From: CAVYEM01 sp963767635
GTDB taxonomy: Bacteria; Vulcanimicrobiota; Vulcanimicrobiia; Vulcanimicrobiales; Vulcanimicrobiaceae
Reading direction: 5' to 3'
Length of the DNA stretch: 64,000 bases
Assembly: GCA_963767635.1 (NCBI GenBank)
Contig: CAVYEM010000001.1
Coordinates: 1,116,001 to 1,180,000 of the forward strand
The notes beneath the pieces were generated by a model. It worked only from the letters and a program-made list of their open reading frames with translations, searched no databases and was not told the origin of the DNA. Position numbers and translations under genes: made by a program. Of this stretch, positions 8,326 to 18,902 are shown one piece after another (the stretch's first letter is position 1; each line of letters opens with the position of its first letter).

Positions 8326-9246
8326 TTAGCGTTCCAGCGACGCGCGATCCCAGTGACCCAAATTTGCGGCCGCGTCGTACGTGCTTTGAAAAAATGCCAG
8401 CAGCGCGGCGTCGCGATCGCTCGAGCGGCGCACCGCATCGTACGGCAGAACGAACTCTTTGAGCTGATCGCTGTATGCCGCGGCGGACGGCTCCACGCGC
8501 GCCTGGGCGAAACCGTTCGGTTCGGGATAAGCATAAGAATAGAACGACGCCTCCATGCCGCTGCCGCCCGGCCAGAAGCCCGCGCTGCTTTCTTCGCGTG
8601 AATAGGCTTCGCGAGTGACCGCATCGGAAACGTTCGGTATGCCGCCGGGATGCGGCGGCGCGGGGCGGCCGGAGAATCGCGTCACCGCAAGGTCGAAGCT
8701 GCCCCAAAAGAAGTGCACCGGACTGGCCTTGCCCGTGAATCCCGCGCGAAAGCGTTTGCAGAGGCGGTCCGCCTGCACGAGCACGCGCCAGAAACGGTGT
8801 GCCGCGCCGGGATCGTACGATGCATGCGTAACATCGCGCTCAAATGGGATTGCGTCCGCAACCTCGCACGGCATGGTGTTGATCGAAACGTCGATGCGTA
8901 GCGAATGCAGCGCGTCCATCACCGCGCGATAGAAAGCGGCGACCGGCATGGCCGCGAGCGGAAACTCCTGCTCTTCGCCGTCGCAAGTGTGCACGCGCAG
9001 CGCGTGATCGACGAAGTCGAAATCGATTGCAAAGGTGCGCGAATCGGCCAGGGGCATGGGCGAGGTCGTCAAGCCCCGCGTGCTCACGTAGAGCGGGACC
9101 TGCCACCAGTGATTCATCATGGGAGCAAGCGCGAGACGGATTTTGCCGGCGACCTGCGTCCACATGTGCAGCGTATGGAGCGTGTCTTTCCACTCCTCGT
9201 AGACCAGGGGCGGCCAGGCTTCGGTCGGGCTGTCGGATGTTATCAT
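8326..9246 (-). CDS. DUF5996 family protein
   Basis: A 306-residue protein from the ATG at 9246 (MITSDSPTEAWPPLVYEEWK). The pattern (WPPLVYEEWKDTLHTLHMWT, IDFDFVDHALRVHTCDGEE, VHFFWGSFDLAVTRFSGRPA, and an EESSAGFWPGG motif near the C-terminus) is that of the conserved DUF5996 family, whose biochemical role is not established. There is no signal peptide or membrane segment, so it should be cytosolic. It converges with the MFS gene, with stop codons 3 bp apart, and is divergent from the lipoprotein at 9328. Confidence 0.8.
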   Translation of the reverse strand: MITSDSPTEAWPPLVYEEWKDTLHTLHMWTQVAGKIRLALAPMMNHWWQVPLYVSTRGLTTSPMPLADSRTFAIDFDFVDHALRVHTCDGEEQEFPLAAMPVAAFYRAVMDALHSLRIDVSINTMPCEVADAIPFERDVTHASYDPGAAHRFWRVLVQADRLCKRFRAGFTGKASPVHFFWGSFDLAVTRFSGRPAPPHPGGIPNVSDAVTREAYSREESSAGFWPGGSGMEASFYSYAYPEPNGFAQARVEPSAAAYSDQLKEFVLPYDAVRRSSDRDAALLAFFQSTYDAAANLGHWDRASLER

Positions 9247-9327
9247 GCATGGTTCTTTACAAACGGCGCGTCGCGGATGTCCTCCACGCTGCTGCATGTG
9301 GGCACTGCCCTCAAGGAGGAGGGTTTC

Positions 9328-10197
9328 GTGCAGCGGATTTTCTGTGGTGCGCTCGTATTGGCCGTAGCGTGTTCTTTGGCGGCGTGTGGCGGTGCCGGCG
9401 GCGGGGGCGTTGCACCGAGTCCTGTGCCGTCCGCGACCAGCATTCCAGGCAGCGCCGAAGCGGTCGGGACGCTCGCGGACGATCCGTCGGGCTTGCCGCT
9501 TTCGGGCGTACCCGTTCGACTCGATCCGTGGGTAGCGTACGCTACGCCTGGGCCGACGCCCACGCCGCTGCTGGTCACCAGCACGGATGCGAGCGGCCAT
9601 TTCACGATCGCGGCGCCGAGCGGACATTATCTGCTGGTTATCGGGTCGGACGATCCCGCCGATACGAACCGGCCGACGATCCACGACAACCTCGAACTGA
9701 GCGGTCAGCGGGTGCTCGTCGCGCCGACGATGCCGCCGATCCCGGGCATCACGCCGGCGCCCGTCGAGCTGAACGGCGATTACCGCTTGGCAACGATCGA
9801 TCGGGCGCACGAACTGCCATGCATCACCGACTATGATGCGCAGCGCGTGCAACTGGGACTAGCAAAGCCCGTTATCGATGAATGGCTGACTGAAAATGTG
9901 CGCGGCCGCAGTCAACCAGTCGGTAACGCCATACAATGGCCAAGCTGGATGCATCACAATTTATTCGGTTTTTTGAGCACGGGAAATAGCACCCAAACAG
10001 GCGGTACTGATTGCTCTACCATGGCAGCGTACGCATTTACTCGCAACTCACTACCATACGCCACAGCCTCTCAATGGTTTGCTGGCTCATATTTGCCGTA
10101 TCAGTCCGGATCAACGGTACGGCCAGCATACGGTGCGAGCGAATTTCCGATCGATCCACGGCTTTTTACGGATCCAAATGTTCCGAATTGGCCGTAA
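9328..10197 (+). CDS. Lipoprotein with carboxypeptidase-regulatory-like and possible CAP-like domain
   Basis: The GTG at 9328 follows AAGGAGGAGGG. The signal MQRIFCGALVLAVACSLAAC carries the lipobox SLAAC and is followed by a Gly/Pro/Ser linker. Residues about 45-120 look like a regulatory beta-sandwich (LPLSGVPVRLDPWVAYATPG, TSTDASGHFTIAAPSGHYLL). The C-terminal half (DYDAQRVQLGLAKPVIDEWL, then MHHNLFGFLS) resembles the N-terminal helices of CAP/SCP domains (NAQRAxxGLxPLxxDE), but without the complete catalytic signature, so that call is tentative. The downstream 60 bp holds one or two copies of the dispersed repeat. Confidence 0.65.
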   Translation: MQRIFCGALVLAVACSLAACGGAGGGGVAPSPVPSATSIPGSAEAVGTLADDPSGLPLSGVPVRLDPWVAYATPGPTPTPLLVTSTDASGHFTIAAPSGHYLLVIGSDDPADTNRPTIHDNLELSGQRVLVAPTMPPIPGITPAPVELNGDYRLATIDRAHELPCITDYDAQRVQLGLAKPVIDEWLTENVRGRSQPVGNAIQWPSWMHHNLFGFLSTGNSTQTGGTDCSTMAAYAFTRNSLPYATASQWFAGSYLPYQSGSTVRPAYGASEFPIDPRLFTDPNVPNWP

Positions 10198-10240
10198 ACA
10201 TTTCGGCATTACACCTCATCGCGATGGTGCGTTTATCGGA

Positions 10241-10281
10241 CGCTTCGATAAGTTCAGCCCTTCGACAGGCTCAGGGTGACA
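10241..10281. repeat. Isolated copy of the dispersed repeat
   Basis: A degenerate copy GCTTCGATAAGTTCAG is followed directly by a canonical CCCTTCGACAGGCTCAGGGT plus GAC, between the lipoprotein stop and the next gene's 3' end. Confidence 0.85.
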
Positions 10282-10320
10282 TTGACTTTCATGTGAACCA
10301 TAGCGGCAATCGTGGCACTG

Positions 10321-10704
10321 CTAGTCGTTGAATATCACCGTCTCGGTAAACGTCGTATGATAGTACTGCGGCTTCAAACCGGGAACGCACCATTTATGCG
10401 TGCCGGGAACCGAGACACTGATCGTGCCGGCCCCCGTTCGCGATGCAGTCACGGTGCCGTCGACGCCGACGTTGGCCGCGCCGGGACCGGAAATCGTCGG
10501 CGATCCGAACGTGTACATATCGCCGCCACTGCCACCGGGAGTGCAGTCCATTCCCGTGCTTTCGTAGCCGCCGCCGCCCGAGCACATTTCGCCGATGCCT
10601 ACGAGCGTATATGTGGTTCCGCCGACGAGCTGGCAGCCGGATATTTCGAACGCCACAGTGGTCGTGCTCGGCGTCTTTTGATGATCTGCCAAGTCGCGAT
10701 ACAA
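10321..10704 (-). CDS. Small hypothetical protein, start uncertain
   Basis: This is the last ORF of the minus-strand envelope gene set, 127 codons from a TTG at 10704, with no ATG or convincing ribosome site and an in-frame stop shortly upstream. The body is beta-rich and Gly/Ser/Thr-rich with spaced cysteines (EISGCQLVGGTTYTLVGIGE, GMDCTPGGSGGDMYTF, GTHKWCVPGL), like a secreted or pilus-associated domain, but no signal peptide is visible. It may be the C-terminal part of a gene whose N-terminus has been lost, or may belong with the prepilin-like protein upstream. No family recognised. Confidence 0.45.
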   Translation of the reverse strand: MYRDLADHQKTPSTTTVAFEISGCQLVGGTTYTLVGIGEMCSGGGGYESTGMDCTPGGSGGDMYTFGSPTISGPGAANVGVDGTVTASRTGAGTISVSVPGTHKWCVPGLKPQYYHTTFTETVIFND

Positions 10705-10779
10705 GCTATGACGCGACTTGCGTGCCGCCCTGGTCTTTCAAACCTACGTTCGGCCCCGGTTCGCTAGGCTGGGTTTTCG

Positions 10780-11832
10780 CTAACGACCCTTACTGCAAAC
10801 CCGCAGTTTCCGACCGTTCTGCACGAGTGCCGTCATATTGCCCGGTTCGTACAGCTCGACGTTGCTGCCGATCTTGTCGTTGATGGTTACGCAGCCGCCC
10901 GCGTCCGTCGAGCCGCTTACGCCCACGGGCAGCGCGCCGAGCGGCGGTGTTGCGCTCACGAGCGGAGTTTTGAACATGGCGTCGGTGAACGCGCGCGCTT
11001 GGTTCGTCGCGCACGGAGAGAGTGCCGCGTTCGCGACCGCGCCGCCCAAGATGCGGTTGAGATAATACGCTGCGTCATGCGGCGCCGGAACCCATGCCGT
11101 CTGCAGCGACTGACCTTGCATCGGCAGCTCGACATACTGCGGCCACGCCTGCAGCGTCACGGCCGGGGTCGCGGACGGCTTCGGAGTGTAATTGAGCACG
11201 ATCGTGAAGCCGGTCGGCGCGGTGCTCGTCGAGAGTTGCAGCTCTCGAACGCGCGTGGCGCTCTGCACGCGGACGTACGTGATCTGGTTTCCGCCGGCGA
11301 TGAGGGGATTAGCCGCACCATAAAACCGCACCGCGCCAGGCTGTAAGGCGGCGCCGTTGTATGCGGGCGAGTAGATCTTGGCGGCGGGATCCTGCAGCGC
11401 CGTTACCGGATACGTGTGCGCATAAAAGCCGGTGATGCCATCGTACGTTTTGTCCGCCTGCGGCGCCGAACCGGGAGCCGCATACAAATATCGCGTGAGT
11501 GTCTTGTCCGCCGCATCATAATCGTAGGCCCAGAAATACGACTCGAATTTGGCGTCGCGATTGAAAAAATCCACCTCGTGCCCGTCGCTGTTCGAGGCGC
11601 CGTTCACATCGCTCGCCGGCGTGAAGATGGCCCAAGCGGAATCTTCCTCCGCATGCCAGCGGTCGACCAGTTCTCCGATCGCCGCCTCCTCGACGTTGCG
11701 CTGCGCCTGCGTCGAGCTCCAATGCAAAACCAGGGCGGCCATCTGAACCAACAGCAGTGTAAGCACCGCGGCAATGCCCAGCGAGACGGTCAGTTCGAGA
11801 AGCGTAAATCCACGCGAGCCGCGATGAGCCAC
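10780..11832 (-). CDS. Prepilin-type N-terminal methylation domain protein (PilW/PulJ-like)
   Basis: A 350-residue protein beginning MAHRGSRGFTLLELTVSLGI. The short basic leader, the G/FTLLE cleavage-methylation site and the following hydrophobic helix are the classic type IV pilin or minor pseudopilin signature, recognised by prepilin peptidase. The rest is a globular, Tyr- and Ala-rich domain with several cysteines near the end (SPCATNQARAFTDAMFKT, GGCVTINDKIGSNVELYEPG). It lies 36 bp after the OmpH-like lipoprotein in the same direction. Adding one G near 10797 would extend the C-terminus by about 20 residues, so the exact end is uncertain. Other pilus genes are not in the window. Confidence 0.78.
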   Translation of the reverse strand: MAHRGSRGFTLLELTVSLGIAAVLTLLLVQMAALVLHWSSTQAQRNVEEAAIGELVDRWHAEEDSAWAIFTPASDVNGASNSDGHEVDFFNRDAKFESYFWAYDYDAADKTLTRYLYAAPGSAPQADKTYDGITGFYAHTYPVTALQDPAAKIYSPAYNGAALQPGAVRFYGAANPLIAGGNQITYVRVQSATRVRELQLSTSTAPTGFTIVLNYTPKPSATPAVTLQAWPQYVELPMQGQSLQTAWVPAPHDAAYYLNRILGGAVANAALSPCATNQARAFTDAMFKTPLVSATPPLGALPVGVSGSTDAGGCVTINDKIGSNVELYEPGNMTALVQNGRKLRVCSKGR

Positions 11833-11868
11833 GCGGCGGTAAGTGCCCGCACTTCGCCCGTGTGGGCC

Positions 11869-13099
11869 TTAAGGATTCAGTGCGCGCAAATCCGCAGCGA
11901 CCGCCGCCGTGATGTCGGCGCTGCCCGCCGGCGCCTGCCGGCTCGCGTACACCTGGGAATAGCCGTCTTTTTGCGCCTCGCGCTGCGCCTGCGTCATGAT
12001 TTGCGCGATCATCTTTTTGCGAGCCGCTTCGCGATCGTGCCGCAGGGAGGCGATTTGCGATCGGACGCTCTGCGTATCGCTCGCGTCGCTTTGCGCGAGC
12101 GCGCGGAAGCGTTGACTCAAGTCGCGGCTCGCGCTCGCGAATCCGGCCGCGCTTGGAAGCGGGGCCTTGACGAGCGCATCGTACTGCGCCTGCACGTCTC
12201 CGGGTGAACCGGACTGCGCCGGTGCTGACGGCAAGTGCAGGGCGCTCGGCGCGGAGGACTGCGCGGCTAAAACACGCCCGCGGGCAGCCAGGTTCGCATC
12301 GGTGCGCCGCTGGAGCTGCGCCGACATTGCCGCAACGTCGCTGCGGCCGCGATCGCGCAGCTGCTTCCCGTACGCATCGAGCGTACCCGCATCAACGCGG
12401 CGCATCGAAGCGACGGCGGCATCTTCGCGCGCTTGTATGGCCCGCATCTGCGCCTGCAGACGCGCCCGCGCAGCGCCGCTGAGCGCGAGCGTTTCCAGCT
12501 TCGCGTGCAGTAATAGACGCTCCGGCGCGTCGCGCCTCGCCAACTCCAGCAGCAGCGCCGATTCTTTTTCGCGCAGTTCCTGCGCGCGGGCACCGGTACG
12601 CCCGCTGCGTGCGGTCGTTCACGGATCGAACGAACGCCTCGTAGGCGTTCTGCTGCTGCGCCAGCAGCGTGGACCGATAGCGGTCCATGTCGCCTTGCGC
12701 GACGCTCTGCAGTTCGGCGTGCTGGCGATCGTAGTTCTGCAGGATGCCGGCTTCGACGGCGCCGGCTTGCGGGGCTTGAACGTTGCTTGCGCCGCTCGGC
12801 ACGTTTGGCGCGGTGCGATTCCTCGCCAAGATATTACGATCGGCCACCGTAACGTGCGCCGCGTTGCTCAGATCACGGCGGATCGCCGCGCCGGCGTGCT
12901 CGATCTGGGTCCCGCTATCGGAAAATTGCGTGTGCAAGGTCGATTCCAGCACCGCGATTTGACGATCGTATTGGCCGAGCGTTCCGTAGAGCGGGTGCAC
13001 GCGCAAGAGGGCGTCGACGTTGATCGACGCGCTGCGCGTCTGCGCTCCGGCAGCGCATCCGGCCAGAAAGAGGATCCCAAGTACGAACAAACGCTTCAT
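11869..13099 (-). CDS. OmpH/Skp-like periplasmic lipoprotein, apparent frameshift near 12600
   Basis: The ATG at 13099 overlaps the TamB stop (TGATG). The signal MKRLFVLGILFLAGC has a lipobox LAGC. The N-terminal part (SASINVDALLRVHPLYGTLG, QYDRQIAVLE) and the far C-terminus (KDGYSQVYASRQAPAGSADI, then TAAVAADL) resemble OmpH/Skp chaperones. Between them lies a long Gln/Ala/Arg-rich, mostly helical region, much longer than the 160 residues of Skp. Two reading frames must be joined around 12600, from SVNDRTQRAY to TGARAQELREKESALLLELA. Restored length is about 410 residues. Position right after TamB fits a role in outer-membrane protein or lipid traffic, held on a membrane by its lipid. Confidence 0.7.
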
Positions 13100-16000
13100 C
13101 AAAACTTGTGCTCGTAGCGAACCGTAAAACCGCTATCTCCGAGCAACGGCGTGAGTGCCGAGGAATTGGCCACATCGTTGAAGTTGAGCAGGTTCGTCGA
13201 CGGCGAATACGCCAGCAGTGAAGGAGAGTCGACGCTGTAGAACATCAAGCTGAAGGCCGTGGAATTGCCGTGGTGCGCCTCGATGCTGATGCTTCGCCGT
13301 TTCGGCTCGCCCAAACTTTCCGCAAACACGGCCGTAATGTGCTTACCGAACGCTTTGGCGGCGCTGAACCCAAAGCCGCTGGTGAAATCCTCGGAGAGCT
13401 GAAGATTCTGCAAGCCCAGCGCGTTGCCGAGCGATGCTGAAAGCGGTTCGAGCAATTGCTGCGTAAAGTACGAGTTGAGCTGTCCCATCGCCAGATTGGA
13501 GATCGTGTTCGTCGCGCTGACGGAGCCGAGGCCACCGCCCGTGCCGTTGAGGTTCGAAACGCCGGTCAGCAGCGCCAAGATTTGCTCCCGGCTGTACTGC
13601 GGATCGGAATCGAACGCAATCTGCATGTTGTTCGGCGCAAGACCGGTCACGTGCAGCGCAATGTAGGTGGGAGGGCTTGAGACTTGCGTGGTCGCCACCG
13701 CATCGACGTACGGCATGATGCCGTTGCTCGGATCGAACCTGACGCGTGCGGTTTGGATCGTGAAGCGGCGCAGAAAGCTGATCGTGCCGCCGGTAGAGGT
13801 AAAGGCGCCGGAAAGCGTCGGTTCTGCAAGCGTTCCGGCGACGGTTACCGCGCCTTGCGCGCCCACGTCGACGCCGGTGCTCTGCACGCGCACGTCGTTG
13901 CCCACGGTAGCCTTCAAATCGAACGCCAGCGGCAAGGGCGCTTTGGCCGGCGTCTTGGGCGCGTGCGGATTCCAAAATGCCGTCAGGGGAATGCGGGCGC
14001 TGGGAACGTTCACCGTACCCGAGACGGTCGGGATGCCGCCCACCGCTCGTGATGCAACGACGTTGGCGTCGATCTTGCCGCGGAAATACTTCGGACTGTT
14101 GAACTGTGCGCCTTTGGCCACGATGGTGGATGTGAATGTTGCTGCCTTGGGATCGCGGAAGTTCGGCACGATCGCGTTCGCGCTCATGTCCAGCGTTCCG
14201 CCGCCGACGTCTGCATGCAGCGCGCGGATTGCTACGGTGTTTCCTGCGAATGCGAGCGTGCCGTCGATCTTCTGAATCGGATTCTGATCGATCGGTCCGA
14301 CGAAATACCCGTTGTGCAGCGCGATCGCGCCGCCCAGTTGCGGCGAATCTACGGTTCCGCGCACCGACATCGTGCCCCCCATCGTTCCGGCGAGCCGGTA
14401 GCCTTGCGGCAGAGCGCTGGTGAAATCGCTGAAGTCGACGTTGTCGATGTTTAAATCGAACGCTACGGGCGCATTTGCGTTCATGCGCAAGGGCGCGGTA
14501 CCTGAAGCCAGGATGCGGCCGCGCTGCAAGTCTGCCTCGCCGTGCTGGAGCGTGACCGTTCGCAGATTGCCGGCGAACGTGCCCCACACTTTGGGAACGA
14601 CGAACTTCGCATAGCGCACCGATGCGAGCGTGAAATCGTCGCGAAGTTGCGGCTGCGCCCGGGTTCCGCTGACGTGCAGCGTCGTATCGAGCGTGCCGTT
14701 TGCGTCGTACGTCTTTCCGGAAACCGTCGTCATCAGTTTGGCGACGTCGGGACTGGTCGCCCGCAGCGAGAGCTGCAGCGGATCGTCGTTGTGCAAGCCG
14801 AACGTGCCGGAACCTTGCGCGGTAAGGTACGGAATGCGCACGAGGGCCTGCTGAATGCGTCCACGCCCGTGCAGCGCCGAGAGTCTGAATTTGCGCTTGT
14901 TGGATCGGTACGCGGCCGACCACGCCGTCAAGCACATTTGCGCGCGCATCGATCGAGACGTCGGGATACCGCCCGCGCGCCGAAGCGTCGGCGTCGATGT
15001 GTCCCGCGACGGGCGCAGTGTACCCCAATAGCGGCAGCCACGTTCCAAGGTCGATGTCACGCACGCTGGCCGCGAGATTTACGTCGGCATCGCCGGCAAG
15101 CTGCGCAACGGAGTGAAACGGCGGAACCGCGACGGTACCGGCAACGTGCGCGCGCCCGGACTCCCCGCCCACATCCGCAAGCAGCGTGATGGTTCGCCCG
15201 GAGGTGTGCCAATTCGCCGTCGCATTGCCGAGATCGAAGCGCCGGTAGCGAACTCCGCCGAGATCGACGCTGCCGCTGGTCAAGAACGACTGCGCCGACG
15301 TGTTGACGTTCAGGGCCAACCGGCCGCTGCCGGCCAGCGTATCGCCCGCATCGAAATAGTCGTTGAAGTCGGCCAAGTTCGCATCTGGAGCCGCGATGCC
15401 CGCGCGGATGGAACCGGCTCCGATGGCCGCGTTAAACGCCAGCGTCGTCGTTCCGACCGTTACATGTCCGCCGTTGACGTCGAAATGCTGCGTGATGCCG
15501 CCCACGCGGCCGCGCAGATCGCGAAACGCCAGTCCGTGCACCGAGCCTTCGGGCACGTCGAACGATCCGGACACGTCCGGCGCGCGTCCGGCACCGCCCA
15601 CGTGCACGTTCGCATCGATGCTCCCTTCAATGTATTGACGCGCCAACTTCGGCTGCGCAAGCGCGATGAGTGCATGCGCGTCCGCAGCGCGCAGGACGGC
15701 GTTCAGATCGTATCGCGGCTGCAGCGGCGCTCCCAAGCGAATACCGGCAATGCTTCCGTCCACCGCGACCAACGCCGGCCCGAGCCCAATGGCGGCGTCC
15801 TCGATCGCCAGCGTATCGCCTGCATAGGCAAACGCCGCATCGCCGCCGACGGGATAACGATCATACGTTGCATCGTCGATCACGAGCGCGCCGTTGACGT
15901 TCGGCGCATCAAGCGATCCATTCGCGATTGCGCCCACGTCGACGTATCCAGACTGCAGCGGCACTCCGGCACCGCGCAGCGCGGCCAGGTTCAAATGCGC

Positions 16001-18146
16001 GACGGACAGCGCAAGTTCGCCCGCCCCCGCACGCATGTTTCCGGTCGCAACGGCACTGGCGGTGTGCGCGATCGTCGCGCGCGCCGCATAGATCCGTATG
16101 TCTTTGCCTTGCGTGCCGATTGTCGCGCTCAGGCCGTCTACCGGTACGCCGCGCACGCTCGCGCCAGAAAACCGGGCGCCACGCACCTGCGCGATGCTTC
16201 TGCCCGCATCGTATACCAGCGCAATAGGCGCATCGATCGTCCCGCTCGCCGGCAGATGCCCGGCGATCGATCCGAGATCCGCAAGCGATCCGCGCAGATG
16301 CCCGACGAGCGCGATGTGATTCGTGCCCGAGATCGTCCCGGCGGCATCGAGATTCCCGAACGAGCCGCTCGCGGTGAGCGATGAAACGGCGATGTTCCCC
16401 GGCGCACCGGCAAAACGCGCGCGCGCCTTCGCGATGGAGATGTTGCCGTAGGCCGCATCGCGTACGTCGACGCTGCCGCGCAGCGCAAGCGCATTCTTGC
16501 GCTGCGTGGCGAAAACATCGCCGCTGATATTTGCGCGCACCGGCGGCGGCGCTTTGAAATTCAGCCCGGGCAATGCGGCCACTTGTGCCGGGTGAATGGC
16601 GAGATCGTCGGCGTGCACCAGGGCCGCGATCGTGCCGTGCGGACGATCGAGCGCGATGCGCGCGTTCAAACCCGGCGAGAGTTGGATGGCAACGCGGCCC
16701 ACGCCGTTGCTGCTGACGTTGAAAATGCCGGCAAGTTGCTTGCCATCGCCGCTGCCTTGCAGGGCGCCCTGGGCGTCGATGCGCCGCAGATCGTTGCCCG
16801 TGGCAAGCAGCGTGCCGTGCAACGGCATGTCCGGCACGAGCGATGCCGCGTACGGCAGATCGCTGCTCGTGCCGTTCACGGTGGCGACCGCCTCTACGGC
16901 GTTCGGTTCCTTCTGCAGCGCCACGTGTCCCCGCGCGGACAGATCGAAGCCGTCGTAGGCGAGCGTAAAGCGCAGAACGTTCGCCGCTTTGCCGTCGAAC
17001 GCAATCGTGCCGCTGGGATCGCGCAACGGCATGCCGCGATAATCGATTTCCGGCGAACTGAGCGAGATCAACGCCAGCGGCGTGCGCACCGCGCCCTCGA
17101 CCAGCATTGCAAGATCGACGGTTCCATGCATCGGAAGTTTTGCGGCTGCAGCCGTCAGCTGTTTTGAGCTTCGCAACGTCGCTGTGCGCGCGCACGGTCA
17201 AACGAAACTTGGGCGCCTTGAGATCGTAGATGCCGCCCGTCACATACACCGGAGCACCGGCAACATCGGCGGTAAGTTGCGGCGTCGTCAAGCCGGCGCT
17301 CGTGACGTCGAGCGGGCCATGGACGTTTCGAATGGGCGCATTTACGCCCTGCATCGCGATCTGCGCGCCGCGCATGTACCCGCTCGCGGAGATGCTGCCG
17401 TAGTAGCGCGCATCAAGGTGATCCAAATATCCCGCCTGCATGCGAATGTTGGCGTTGTTGAGCGCGTAGTTGACCAGCTGCGGCAGCGGAACGTGCGCCG
17501 CGGTCCAATGATGAAGCGTAAAGCCCGCGGCCGAATCGATCGCTCCGGTGCCGCGGATCGGATAGGAAGCGCCGCCCTCCACGTAGGCCATGGAGGCGGT
17601 ATAGGTCGTGCGCGCATCGGTATGCACGTCCGCGGAGACGTTGACGTTGCCGACGTACAGCCGCCGCGCGGACGGATCGACGCGCGTGCGATCCAGGACG
17701 GTAATCGAACCGTCGAGAACGCGAATCTTCGCATTGAGCGGCGCACCTTTTCCGTTCGATGGACCGGCCTTGGGCAAGCGCGGCAGATTGTAGGTGCCGT
17801 CCGGGTTGTGCACCACGGTAATCTGCGGGCGGTAGACGACGACCGAACGCAATCCAAACCGGTGTTTGCTGCCCGGCAGCAGATCGTGCAGATTGTACTG
17901 CACTTCCACCCTTGGAATGTACGCCAGTTTCGCGCCGCCGTGACCGACCAGGTGCACGTCTTGGATCGTGGCCTTACCGCCGTGCAAGGCGATGCTGCCG
18001 AACGACACGCTCGTGCCGGTCGCGCCGCCCAAAATCTTGGCCGCGCCGAACCGCAGGATGGATTCACGGAAGATGAAGATTCCGGCGATCACTACCACGA
18101 TCGCCACCCCCAGGGCGAGCAGCCGTCTGCTGAGCGGCCTCTTCAT
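13099..18146 (-). CDS. TamB-like (DUF490) translocation/assembly protein, two apparent frameshifts
   Basis: About 1680 residues after joining three frames at roughly 17170 and 14890. The N-terminus has a single anchor helix (LLALGVAIVVVIAGIFIF), as in TamB/AsmA-like proteins spanning from inner membrane to periplasm. The body is a long run of amphipathic beta-strands with repeated patterns such as ALHGGKATIQDVHLVGHGGA and VDLGGVRYRRFDLGNATANW, typical of the hydrophobic-groove beta-taco fold. The C-terminal part (FDSDPQYSREQILALLTGVS, then SVSATNTISNLAMGQLNSYF) is the conserved DUF490 domain; the protein ends in an aromatic residue (FTVRYEHKF). Family members move phospholipids or help outer-membrane protein assembly. 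The stop overlaps the start of the OmpH-like lipoprotein gene. Confidence 0.85.
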
Positions 18147-18167
18147 ACGGGGGTTATGCCCAGCTTG

Positions 18168-18902
18168 CTAGCGGACGTAGCTGCCGCCGTTGACGTCAAT
18201 GGTCGCTCCGTTGGCGTAATCGCCGTTCCCGCCGGCAAAAAACGCAATAATGGAGGCGACGTCCCGCGGCGTCCCGATCCGGCCCAGCGGGATCTCGGCT
18301 TCGATTTCGCTCCGCCGGCGCAGCAGCTCGTCCGCGGCCATCTCCGTCTCGATGAAGCCCGGCGCGATGGCGAGCGCGACGATGCCCTGCGGCGCGCACG
18401 AGCGCGCCAGCGACTTCGTGAAATTCGTCAACGCCGCTTTGCTCGCGCCGTAGTCGGCAAAACTCAATTCGCCGCGGTGAGCGGCGCGTGAGACGACGTT
18501 GATGATGCGGCCGCCGCCGCGTTCCCGCATGCGCTGCAAAACCACGTACGTCAAGTGCACCGTTCCAAAGACGTTGACCGCGAACGTGCGCTCCCAGCCT
18601 TCTCGCCACGCATCGAACGAGTTGCCGAAAAATGGATTCTCTTCGAAAGCGGCCGCATTGTTGATCAACGTATCGATCGGGCCCAGGCGTTCCTCGCACT
18701 TCTCGATCAGCAAGGGAAGCGCGTCGTGGTCCGCAAGGTCACACTGCAGCGGTGCGGCGCGATCGCCGAGTTCGGCGGCGAGTTCGGCCGCCGCGGCGGC
18801 ACTGCGATTATACGTGAAGCCGATGCGATGACCGGCGGCGTGCAGCGCGCGCAAGGTGGCCGCGCCGATTCCACGCGACCCGCCGGTCAGCAAAATCGTC
18901 AG
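18168..18902 (-). CDS. Short-chain dehydrogenase/reductase (FabG-like)
   Basis: Classical SDR of about 245 residues. The cofactor motif TGGSRGIGAA lies near the N-terminus, followed by NNAA (DTLINNAAAFEENPF), a catalytic Ser in NVVSRAAHRGELSFAD, YGASK with the catalytic Tyr and Lys, and the C-terminal NGATIDVNGGSYVR. It resembles 3-oxoacyl-ACP reductases but the substrate cannot be fixed. No ATG or GTG lies at the expected position: the first strand (TILLTGG) is preceded by a CTG at 18902 that overlaps the desaturase stop (CTGA), with a TTG at 18893 as alternative. Translation by coupling from the desaturase is likely. The lipid context suggests acyl-chain metabolism. Confidence 0.82.
   Translation of the reverse strand: MTILLTGGSRGIGAATLRALHAAGHRIGFTYNRSAAAAAELAAELGDRAAPLQCDLADHDALPLLIEKCEERLGPIDTLINNAAAFEENPFFGNSFDAWREGWERTFAVNVFGTVHLTYVVLQRMRERGGGRIINVVSRAAHRGELSFADYGASKAALTNFTKSLARSCAPQGIVALAIAPGFIETEMAADELLRRRSEIEAEIPLGRIGTPRDVASIIAFFAGGNGDYANGATIDVNGGSYVR

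Noticed and set aside
10736..10800. Extra short gene between the prepilin-like gene and the small ORF
   Set aside because: The open frame there (ending KDQGGTQVAS) joins the prepilin-like C-terminus if one base is added, so it is more likely its tail than a gene.
12167..13117. Plus-strand ORFs over the OmpH-like and TamB genes
   Set aside because: Arg/Ala-rich shadow translations without family resemblance, opposite to well-supported minus-strand genes.
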